DNA from: Nitrosomonas sp. HPC101
Lineage (GTDB): Bacteria; Pseudomonadota; Gammaproteobacteria; Burkholderiales; Nitrosomonadaceae
Length of the DNA stretch: 64,000 bases
Direction of reading: 5' to 3'
NCBI RefSeq assembly: GCF_009833125.1
Contig: NZ_QRCC01000017.1
Location: forward strand, 26,565 to 90,564
A model generated the notes under the pieces. It was not told the origin of the DNA. It saw nothing but the letters and a program-made list of their open reading frames with translations, and made no database searches. The position numbers and the translations under genes are program-made. Positions 57,064 to 63,771 of this stretch are shown here, one piece after another. The stretch's first letter is position 1. Each line of letters starts with the position of its first letter.

Positions 57064-58032
57064 TCACCCGGGAAAAACCCGGTTATGTGGCCGGGTGTAA
57101 TCGATCTCCGGCCCTTTGGGGATGATGCGAGTGGGGTTGATAGTAGGGTGACTATAGTAGTAATGGGTTTTGATATGCTCAAAATTTACAGTACTGGCGA
57201 TATCCGGCATCTGGTACAGCGCACGCAGATAGTTGGATAAATTGGAATAATCCTCGATTCGCTTTTTATTGAGCTTGAAGTGACTGTAATACACCGAATC
57301 AAAACGGATCAGCGTGGTGAACAGCCGCCAGTCGGCTTCGGTCAGCTGATCCCCCGTGAGATAATGGCGTTCGCCCAGGGTGTGATCGAGTGTATCCAGT
57401 CTGGCAAAAACCTGATCGTAAGCCCTTTCGTAGGCGGATTGCTCAGTGGCAAAACCGGCCCGGTAAACACCATTGTTGAAATCCCGGTACACCACTTCGT
57501 TAATTGTATCGATTTCACTGCGTAATGCTTCGGGATAAAAATCCAGATCATTGCCGGTAAGTGCGTCAAATGCGCTGTTGAGCATGCGGATGATTTCAGA
57601 CGATTCATTGCTGACGATCGTATTGCGTTGCTTGTCCCACAATACCGGTACAGTGACTCGGCCGGTGTAATCCGATTTGACACGTGTATAGAGCTGGTGC
57701 AGATATTGAATAGCGGATACAGGGTTGTTCCGGGAGACTTCACTGAATGTCCAGCCGTGTTCCAGCATTCTGGGATCAACCACAGTAACACCGATATGGG
57801 TCTGCAGATCCTTCAGGGAGCGGAAAATAAGGGTGCGGTGCGCCCATGGGCAGGCCAGCGATATAAACAGATGATAGCGGCCTGATTCAGCAGCAAAACC
57901 ACCTTCCCCCGATAAACCGGGTTGCCCGTCTGCAGTGACCCAGTTGCGATATTGAGCATTCTCGCGCACGAATTCTCCATTTTTGGAGGTATACCACTGG
58001 TCATGCCATGTGCCATCAATCAGGAGTCCCAT
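57064..58032 (-). CDS. Glutathionyl-hydroquinone reductase (YqjG/EcfG class)
   Basis: 322 aa Xi-class glutathione transferase. The catalytic cysteine is C61 in SLACPWAHR. Conserved NESSEIIRMLN and the C-terminal helical domain with DWRLFTTLIRFD and QMPDIASTVNFEHIKTHYY are diagnostic. It reduces glutathionyl-hydroquinones, protecting against quinone damage. Followed upstream on the same strand by a DoxX gene four bases away, a common pair (yqjG with yqjF-like). Convergent with chpA. Confidence 0.92.
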   Translation of the reverse strand: MGLLIDGTWHDQWYTSKNGEFVRENAQYRNWVTADGQPGLSGEGGFAAESGRYHLFISLACPWAHRTLIFRSLKDLQTHIGVTVVDPRMLEHGWTFSEVSRNNPVSAIQYLHQLYTRVKSDYTGRVTVPVLWDKQRNTIVSNESSEIIRMLNSAFDALTGNDLDFYPEALRSEIDTINEVVYRDFNNGVYRAGFATEQSAYERAYDQVFARLDTLDHTLGERHYLTGDQLTEADWRLFTTLIRFDSVYYSHFKLNKKRIEDYSNLSNYLRALYQMPDIASTVNFEHIKTHYYYSHPTINPTRIIPKGPEIDYTRPHNRVFPG

Positions 58033-58035
58033 ACG

Positions 58036-58494
58036 TTACTTCTCCGGTTGATCAGAAAACATCGTTTGCAGCGTGTGATCAAGCGAGTATTTGCCTGCAC
58101 CGTGTAACAGGATACAGATACTGATCATCATCAAGGTGAACGCGTATTCATAGCCGCTGTTTGTGATAAAGAAACCGTTTGTCCAGTGCACGGCAAACAT
58201 CGCAACCAGCATGATCAGCGCAGTTCCCAATGCAGCTGGGCGTGTCAGTATGCCCAGCAACAGCGCCAGACCGCCAAAGAACTCACCCGCACCGGCCAGG
58301 AATGCCATCAGGAAACCCGGATCAAGGCCGATTGAGCTCATCCATTGGCCCGTGGCTTCCAGGCCGTGACCCCCAAACCAGCCAAACAGCTTTTGTGCCC
58401 CGTGTGCCATAAACGTCCCGCCCGTCGTTACACGCAACAGCAGCATGGCCAGATCAGTTTTAGCATGTGTTTTCAAAATTGCTGAAATCTTCAT
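58036..58494 (-). CDS. DoxX family membrane protein
   Basis: 152 aa from ATG at 58494, chosen because GGAGGT lies seven bases upstream; the frame extends 18 codons further without support. Four predicted helices (about residues 13-35, 53-75, 80-100, 115-135) and the DoxX signature GGTFMAHGAQKLFGWFGG. YphA/YqjF-like DoxX proteins are found with GSH-dependent quinone reductases; their function is unresolved, probably redox stress at the membrane. Confidence 0.9.
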   Translation of the reverse strand: MKISAILKTHAKTDLAMLLLRVTTGGTFMAHGAQKLFGWFGGHGLEATGQWMSSIGLDPGFLMAFLAGAGEFFGGLALLLGILTRPAALGTALIMLVAMFAVHWTNGFFITNSGYEYAFTLMMISICILLHGAGKYSLDHTLQTMFSDQPEK

Positions 58495-58944
58495 TCGTAA
58501 CCTCCGGTGAATGGTCTTGCGACATCGTGATGCGCTTTTTGCAGGCATCGGAAATATTGTGATTGGAAGCAGGATCGGGTGCGGCAGTCTGTAATGATAG
58601 CAAGATAAGTGTTTTTAACCTAGAAACTGCCAGTTGGATGTGTCCGAGTGTGCGTTTGGCACGTTCCTGACAAGATGCGACTGGGCACATGGTCATTCCC
58701 TGCAACGGGGGAGCAACACTGCATGATGCCGCGATAGCGGTGCTGACGGATGCAACTGCCGGGTTCAGGATAAATGAAGACAGACTGCGTGCTGGATAGA
58801 ATTTACGGGGTGCCTCACAAGCTGTCCGATTCTTTATATCTGCATTCTGTACAGAGGGTTTGCTGATCAGCTACTGATCTGTCAGAAAATTTGATCGCAC
58901 GATAGTTAATGATCGGACAGCTTGTGTTGTTCAGAAAAAGCAGG
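58495..58944. other. Intergenic region between DoxX and EF-hand genes
   Basis: 450 bp. It holds the perfect 15-bp inverted repeat pair at 58816-58926. A minus-strand 81-codon frame overlapping the DoxX start (58460-58705) contains two Cys and basic residues but has no ribosome site or recognised family, and is not called. Confidence 0.5.
58816..58926. repeat. 111-bp element bounded by perfect 15-bp inverted repeats
   Basis: CACAAGCTGTCCGAT (58816-58830) recurs as its exact reverse complement at 58912-58926. The 81-bp interior contains the palindrome GCTGATCAGC (58862-58871). No target-site duplication is visible. It lies in the 3' region of the EF-hand gene. It may be a MITE-like remnant or a long 3' stem. 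Confidence 0.7.
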
Positions 58945-59223
58945 TTAATTCTTGTGCTGGGATTCGAAACGTTCATGCATCCCTTTTACTCTGTTGTGCA
59001 GCGAATTCATTTCGCTGTTATCAATGTAGCCATCCTTGTTTTTATCTTCCTGGTCAAACATCCATTCATGGTGTTTCATAAAATTCTCTTTGCTGACACG
59101 ACCATCCGCTTCTTTTTTCATGACAGAGTGATCGGCATGATCACCTGCGAAAACGCTCGTGGAGATTAAAAAACAAACAGCTGCGGCAGCAATGGTAAGT
59201 CCTGTTTTTCCGGTCTGTATCAT
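58945..59223 (-). CDS. Small secreted EF-hand protein
   Basis: 92 aa. Signal peptide with a hydrophobic core (about residues 8-26, LTIAAAAVCFLISTSVFAG). One canonical EF-hand calcium loop, DKNKDGYIDNSE (about 60-71), is preceded by a weaker first loop (EADGRVSKENF). RBS GGAGAAG lies before ATG. Such 80-100 aa periplasmic EF-hand proteins are frequent in betaproteobacteria, with presumed calcium buffering or sensing. Monocistronic. Confidence 0.85.
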   Translation of the reverse strand: MIQTGKTGLTIAAAAVCFLISTSVFAGDHADHSVMKKEADGRVSKENFMKHHEWMFDQEDKNKDGYIDNSEMNSLHNRVKGMHERFESQHKN

Positions 59224-59435
59224 GACATGCTTCTCCTTGGTTGATAATTTATCAAATTTAAGAGCAAAAAATCATCAGAGTCTGCTATATCTCAGTATCT
59301 GATGTATGCATTATATGAAGCGGGTAAACAGCCGTCAATGTGACAAATTGCCGCGTGATCCGCGTGTGGCGCCATGCTTTCAGCTGTTTTTCTGTCAGCA
59401 ATGACGCCTATTTGATCTGATCAGGAGCGTTTGAT

Positions 59436-59789
59436 TTGGATATTTACGATTTGCAAAATTTAATAGCCCAGCAGCAAGCATCGGGTGAAGATTATCTGGA
59501 ATTTTTACGGGTACCATCGCTCAGCATGGGGATTTATACCTTGCCGGTTGGATCAACTGATTCACAGGAGCCGCACACTGAAGACGAGGTGTATTACGTG
59601 GTACGAGGTAAAGCCAGTATGCGGGTGGAGGACGAACATCAGGAAATTACAGCCGGCAGCCTTATTTTTGTAGCGGCCAATGCTGATCACTGTTTCTACA
59701 ACATTACAGAAGAGCTGACCGTGCTGGTGTTCTTTGCTCCGGCAGAATATACCCAGGTGCCTGATCGGCATAATGATCCGGGAAGATAG
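59436..59789 (+). CDS. Cupin-domain protein
   Basis: 117 aa. TTG start at 59436, supported by AGGAG nine bases upstream and conserved sequence from the first residues. Single-domain cupin with motif 1 EPHTEDEVYYVVRGKASM (metal ligands His, Glu, Glu) and motif 2 with His in NADHCFYNI. The substrate cannot be told from the sequence. Stand-alone between an EF-hand gene and a PEP-CTERM protein gene. Confidence 0.82.
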   Translation: MDIYDLQNLIAQQQASGEDYLEFLRVPSLSMGIYTLPVGSTDSQEPHTEDEVYYVVRGKASMRVEDEHQEITAGSLIFVAANADHCFYNITEELTVLVFFAPAEYTQVPDRHNDPGR

Positions 59790-59972
59790 GAGATTCTGGA
59801 TTTTCAGCAAATTGTCAATCCCGTCTGTTTCATGGGAATTCTGATAGTCCGGCGGGATGTTAAATCCGTAACTGCTCGATAATCTTCCCGTTCCGCAGAT
59901 GTGATTCAATGATTTTTCTTCCTGATCCACATGGGTGTACCAGATTTCTTCTGGATAAATGACGATGATCGC

Positions 59973-60008
59973 GGAAAAACAGCAGGAAAAACAGCAGGAA
60001 AAACAGGA
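59973..60008. repeat. Three tandem 12-bp units
   Basis: GGAAAAACAGCA at 59973-59984 and 59985-59996, then GGAAAAACAGGA at 59997-60008. A 22-codon frame through it (59959-60027) encodes an EKQQ repeat but lacks a good ribosome site. The rest of the 297-bp gap (59790-60086) shows nothing recognisable. Confidence 0.6.
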
Positions 60009-60086
60009 TCAGATCCATAATCAATAACGATTGTTATACTTGCTTTCTTGATTCCAGAGCTGACTCCTGCTGTTGTTTTTCAGAAT

Positions 60087-60857
60087 CTATGCAGCCAGTT
60101 TGCGCCGGCGAATAGCTGTCAGACCCACTAATCCCAGCCCTACAAGCAGCAGCGAAGCGGGTTCGGGTACTGTATTTCCGCTGGTAATTTCCCTGAATAA
60201 TTTAGTCTGGATTGCGTCTCCAAAATCTTCAAATGTGGCAGCATGCATTGAGAAAGCGTCAGTTCCACCCTTGATATTGTTTTCATACCATGTGGCTACA
60301 GATGTACTTCCAATGGAGATTCCGTTTACTGTTCCGATTACATCGGCATCATCGGCTGCAGCAAGGAAGTTATTGCGTGCTGTTGCTGTGGCAGTACCAC
60401 CTTGTGTTCCATCTCCCGAGACATCGATTACCCAGCGGTCACCCTCAAATTCATTCGTACCGAATTGTGGAGTTATAAAATTAATGGCACTTGAGGGAAT
60501 TGTTCCGCCATTGAACGCACGAGTTGTAGCAGCGAGAGCATCAGCAAAAGCATTGGCGCTGGCGGCATCGGTAATATGTGTCCAGCCGACCAGCTGGGCT
60601 TGCTGGGTAGTACTTGACCATTCAACGTAGGTTACAGCAATACCACCCGTCAACCCTGCAATCGCTGATTGAATTGAAGCATTTCTGAAAGCATCAATAT
60701 AGCCCGTTTTTTGCAGGGTATACTCTGAGCCGTCTACACTTCCTGAAACATCTACCAGCAGAGCGAGTTCCAGAGAAACCGGGGTTGCATAAGCCTGGCC
60801 CGTTCCAAAGACAAAGGTGAAGGCGGCTGCCGCCATAATATTTTTATTCTTCAACAT
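60087..60857 (-). CDS. PEP-CTERM sorted DUF1194/VWA-domain protein
   Basis: 256 aa. Signal peptide (residues 1-24, ending AYA), then a von Willebrand A-like domain with MIDAS DVSGSVDGSEY near residue 35 and the late VIDVSGDGTQGG, characteristic of DUF1194. It ends in a PEP-CTERM sorting signal: VPEPAS, a hydrophobic stretch LLLVGLGLVGLTAI, then RRRK. Such proteins are processed by exosortase EpsH/XrtA and associated with exopolysaccharide or biofilm in betaproteobacteria. Exosortase is not in the window. The upstream spacer (60858-61122) is AT-rich without a recognised gene. Confidence 0.88.
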   Translation of the reverse strand: MLKNKNIMAAAAFTFVFGTGQAYATPVSLELALLVDVSGSVDGSEYTLQKTGYIDAFRNASIQSAIAGLTGGIAVTYVEWSSTTQQAQLVGWTHITDAASANAFADALAATTRAFNGGTIPSSAINFITPQFGTNEFEGDRWVIDVSGDGTQGGTATATARNNFLAAADDADVIGTVNGISIGSTSVATWYENNIKGGTDAFSMHAATFEDFGDAIQTKLFREITSGNTVPEPASLLLVGLGLVGLTAIRRRKLAA

Positions 60858-61122
60858 TTAAAAATTCTCCTATAGTTAGATTAAGCGGGAGAAGTAGCAC
60901 GCACTGCTGCGTATTACTTTTACATCGCCTACACAAAAATAGGCAAATAATGTGCCATCAATCTAAGTTGATGATTCAAATGCTTTTTTTTATAAAAGAA
61001 TTTTTTTTAAAATAACTATGTGAAATTTCTCGACAGAATTTTTCTATCCTGTATTTACAGGAGAGCCGACGCGGTGTCTGGTAGATGGGAAGGGATGGTG
61101 ATGGGATGCCTATATCAGAAAA

Positions 61123-61935
61123 CTACTTGGCACGCAGATACAGGGATTTTTGTGTTGATCCCGGTACCTGCCGTTCTTCGGTTACAAAGAGATCTGCTCT
61201 GGCTTTCACAAGGTCAGAAAGTTTTTTGTAACCGTAAAGCCGGGAATCGAAATCAGGCTGTAACTTGTTAAGGTAGTTGCCGAAATTGCCTAAATTTGCC
61301 CATCCAGCATCATCACTCGATTGTTCGAGTGCAGCCAGAACAAATTTCCTGGGGAATGCCTGTTTTGTTTCCGGAGCCGGAGCAGCAGCAGACTGTGGCG
61401 AGGAGGACTTTTGATCATCTTTTGTTTTTTTGGCCGGTTGCACAGCCGATTCAGCTGTTGTATCCGGGCGAAGAACTTCGGTAAATACAAATTTATGACA
61501 GGCATTACGGAAAGCTTCGGGTGTTTTCTTCTCTCCGAAACCAAACACAGTAAGCCCTTCTTCACGTAAACGCATTGCAAGACCAGTGAAATCACTGTCA
61601 CTTGTAATCAGGCAGAACCCGTCAAATTTTCGCGTGTAGAGCAAATCCATCGCATCGATGATGAGCGTACTGTCCGTGGCATTTTTGCCTGTTGTATAGG
61701 CAAACTGCTGAACAGGTTTGATGGCATACTTTTGTAGCACCTTTTTCCAGGAAGCGCTTGCAGGCGCGGTGAAGTCACCGTAGATGCGTTTCACAGTTGC
61801 CTCCCCGAACCGTGCGATCTCGGCAAGCAATCCCTCAATGACAGCGGCTTGTGCATTGTCAGCATCAATGAGGACTGCTAAACGAAGCGTTGGCTCTTCT
61901 GTTTCAATTTTAGTGATTGATCGTGGGGATACCAT
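61123..61935 (-). CDS. NYN-domain protein with C-terminal OST-HTH/LOTUS domain
   Basis: 270 aa. N-terminal PIN-like NYN nuclease domain, about 15-155: acidic residues in AVLIDADNAQ (D23/D25 region), TDSTLIIDAMDLL and CLITSDSDFTGLA form the expected metal site. A charged, low-complexity linker (about 160-195) leads to the C-terminal OST-HTH/LOTUS domain (about 196-268, FVLAALEQSSDDAGWANLGNFGNYL). LabA/DUF88-like proteins are putative RNA nucleases. The target is unknown. It is a stand-alone gene at the border of the accessory region. Confidence 0.85.
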   Translation of the reverse strand: MVSPRSITKIETEEPTLRLAVLIDADNAQAAVIEGLLAEIARFGEATVKRIYGDFTAPASASWKKVLQKYAIKPVQQFAYTTGKNATDSTLIIDAMDLLYTRKFDGFCLITSDSDFTGLAMRLREEGLTVFGFGEKKTPEAFRNACHKFVFTEVLRPDTTAESAVQPAKKTKDDQKSSSPQSAAAPAPETKQAFPRKFVLAALEQSSDDAGWANLGNFGNYLNKLQPDFDSRLYGYKKLSDLVKARADLFVTEERQVPGSTQKSLYLRAK

Positions 61936-62144
61936 GCAGGTTCCTATTTTTTAGCATTTTGGACCACGCGCTCAAACGTCGGGACAGTCTGATGAGGGAT
62001 GCATACACTGGCCATCTGCCAATTGATAATAATCTTCTAAAAATACCATTCATCTCATGCCATCGGAAAGAGAAAACGGGTGCCGAGGTGGAGGAGAGCT
62101 CAGAGCAAAAAGGATCTGTGTCCGTAGTTCATGCACGGAGTACG

Positions 62145-62167
62145 CGCGTTGCAACGATTTGTTAGGC
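62145..62167 (-). other. attC-like half site downstream of the acetyltransferase gene
   Basis: Read on the minus strand from 62167: GCCTAAC (R''-type core, RYYYAAC), six bases, TTGCAAC. It begins 13 bases after the acetyltransferase stop, where a gene cassette's own attC should start. No matching GTTRRRY end is found within the next 140 bases, so the site is truncated or decayed. Confidence 0.45.
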
Positions 62168-62179
62168 GCAACCTGACAA

Positions 62180-62728
62180 CTAATTTAAACGCCGTATGAC
62201 TCGACATGGATTTCCAACTGCTACGCAATCAGATTCGATTGACTTGGTTACGATACTGCTCGCCCCAATTGTGACGTTAGCGCCGATCTGTATTCCTGGC
62301 AGGATAACCACATTCGCGCCGATCCAGACGTTGTCTTCGATTTGAATCGGCTTGGCGAACTCAAGTTCTGAATTACGTATAGATACGTCCGTGGGATGAC
62401 CGGCTGTTGAAATAACGACATTCGGCCCGATAAATACATGATTGCCAATCGTCACCTGAGCGCCATCAAGGATAACCAAATTGTGATTGGCGTACACTTT
62501 CTTGCCGAAACGGATGTTATAGCCGTAGTCACAATAAAACGGCGGTTCAATATACGCATCGCTTGCATATCCCAGAATCTGCGCAAGTGTCTGTTCATCT
62601 AAATCTTGCACTTGTTGATTGTAACGATGGCACAATGTTTTCGCTTTTTTTCGCTCTATGACTAGTTCTGGGTCGTTGGCGAAATAAAAATCGCCAGAAA
62701 GCATTTTTTCTTTCTCAGTTTTATTCAT
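62180..62728 (-). CDS. Hexapeptide-repeat O-acetyltransferase (maltose/galactoside acetyltransferase family)
   Basis: 182 aa from ATG at 62728 (MNKTEKEKMLSGDFYFANDPEL); the frame extends seven codons upstream into the attC-like site. N-terminal Mac domain about 1-55, then left-handed beta-helix hexapeptide repeats (ANHNLVILDGAQVTIGNHVFIGPNV...IWIGANVVILPGIQIGANV-type). The catalytic His is in STAGHPTD near residue 112. It transfers acetyl from acetyl-CoA to a sugar hydroxyl; the acceptor is unknown. It is framed by attC-like sites on both sides in cassette order, suggesting an integron cassette origin. Confidence 0.9.
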   Translation of the reverse strand: MNKTEKEKMLSGDFYFANDPELVIERKKAKTLCHRYNQQVQDLDEQTLAQILGYASDAYIEPPFYCDYGYNIRFGKKVYANHNLVILDGAQVTIGNHVFIGPNVVISTAGHPTDVSIRNSELEFAKPIQIEDNVWIGANVVILPGIQIGANVTIGASSIVTKSIESDCVAVGNPCRVIRRLN

Positions 62729-62736
62729 GTTTATGT

Positions 62737-62800
62737 ACCTGACGTGCAATTCAGCGGTAGCACGCTGCTATATCGCGCCTGTTGCAATTGTGTGTTAGAG
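62737..62800 (-). other. attC-like integron recombination site
   Basis: 64 bp ending nine bases before the acetyltransferase ATG. Minus strand: CTCTAAC core (consensus RYYYAAC, one mismatch), six bases, TTGCAAC, an imperfect inner hairpin (CAGCG/CGCTG), TGAATTGCAC, then GTCAGGT (consensus GTTRRRY, one mismatch). The two arms pair as CAATT with one unpaired G, like the extrahelical base of real attC sites. It has the same TAAC-N6-TTGCAAC spacing as the half site at 62145-62167. Confidence 0.55.
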
Positions 62801-62923
62801 ATCATCTGCGCGACCTCGGATTGCACGGCTCCTAAGAGAGAGTCATTACGACTCCAGTAGCGATGGAGCCATTGACTGCACCGGGGGCATCTATTAATGC
62901 AATGATAATTGATTCGCGTGAGG

Positions 62924-62957
62924 CTCAGCGTGAAAGCCCAGCTGCGCTGAGTTAGGC
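62924..62957. other. Hairpin with attC-type core GTTAGGC
   Basis: CTCAGCG (62924-62930) pairs with CGCTGAG (62945-62951), and the right arm runs into GTTAGGC (62951-62957), a perfect attC R' core. The matching left core is missing. On the minus strand it lies 49 bases after the stop of the small gene at 63007, so it may be the remains of that gene's attC or a plain terminator. Confidence 0.35.
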
Positions 62958-63006
62958 TACGGACTGCGAGTCAGCGGCAGGGTTGATTATGTATTTCATA
63001 CCTATC

Positions 63007-63342
63007 CTACTTGGCTATAGTAGATAAGGAGTAATCTGCCCCGTTGGGATTTTTAACAGTAACAGTTTCCGGTTGGGAATCGCCAGGGAAATAGGTATGA
63101 GAGCCCAATGAGTCGTCGCCAAAAGTATCACGATCAAACAATTGGATCAGAACTGAATCTTTAAACGTGAGACCAAGACTTACATTATCCCAAGTGTCGC
63201 CGGAGCTCAACGAATGCCAACCATTCGCTGGAAACCTCTGTTCACGGCCGTTATCGATGCTGTACTTGATATAGACTTCATCGCTTCCCAGTTCAGATGT
63301 ATGATTACATTTAATTGTAGTTAATTCTATCGTAGTGCTCAT
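63007..63342 (-). CDS. Small C2-like beta-sandwich protein, function unknown
   Basis: 111 aa from ATG at 63342, chosen for GAGGAG with nine bases spacing; the longer frame from 63420 has no support. No signal peptide. The sequence pattern IELTTIKCNHTSELGSDEVYIKY, GWHSLSSGDTW and the acidic loop LFDRDTFGDDSLGS resembles calcium-binding C2-like domains seen in bacterial secreted or hypothetical proteins. No enzyme motif was recognised. AT-rich flanks, a nearby attC-type core and an IS element suggest it was acquired. Confidence 0.7.
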   Translation of the reverse strand: MSTTIELTTIKCNHTSELGSDEVYIKYSIDNGREQRFPANGWHSLSSGDTWDNVSLGLTFKDSVLIQLFDRDTFGDDSLGSHTYFPGDSQPETVTVKNPNGADYSLSTIAK

Positions 63343-63771
63343 TGGTTTGGTCTCCTCGATTAAGATATTAAATTTTCGCAAAAATTTCCATTCATCCTGA
63401 ATCCATGCAAGGTCGAACATGCAATATGCACTGCATGCAATGCATACTTATGCATATAAAGGTATATAACAAGACACATTGTTATGTAAGTTTTTGAATT
63501 AATAAATATCACGAATGGAATTTTGGTAGGTTGCAATTTGTTATCGTTCTGGTACAGCTGCAACTCAACGAATTTGGATCCATCGCGATTACAATGGATA
63601 AAACTATCGCATACCCAATTCATGATCTAAAAGTCGAATAACCCTTGTTTTTCTTCTGTTTTCTAGTGGCAGATTAAAGATAAATGATTTGCTATCTGTG
63701 ACTTTGACCTGACCGGACTTTTTCGATCCAAAGTAACTTGAGACAATGGCCTCTTGAAGAACGAGAGGCGT
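63343..63771. other. AT-rich region between the C2-like gene and the IS transposase
   Basis: 429 bp. 63413-63458 is dense in the palindromic hexamer TGCATG/ATGCAT and related ATGCA words. The right part (from about 63705) is the IS left end. Short minus-strand frames here are not supported. Confidence 0.5.
63749..63769 (+). promoter_or_regulatory. RBS-sequestering hairpin before the IS orfA
   Basis: GCCTCT (63749-63754) pairs perfectly with AGAGGC (63764-63769), which contains the AGAGG ribosome site just before ATG at 63772. Similar structures in other IS elements limit transposase translation when outside transcripts read in. Confidence 0.5.

Noticed and set aside
58460..58705. 81-codon frame with MCPVASC near the DoxX start, resembling a metal-sensor protein
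   Set aside because: It overlaps the DoxX start region, lacks a ribosome site, and the cysteine and helix spacing do not fit CsoR/RcnR-type sensors.
59959..60027. 22-codon frame encoding an EKQQ repeat
   Set aside because: It follows from a 12-bp tandem repeat. The ribosome site is poor and there is no independent sign of coding.
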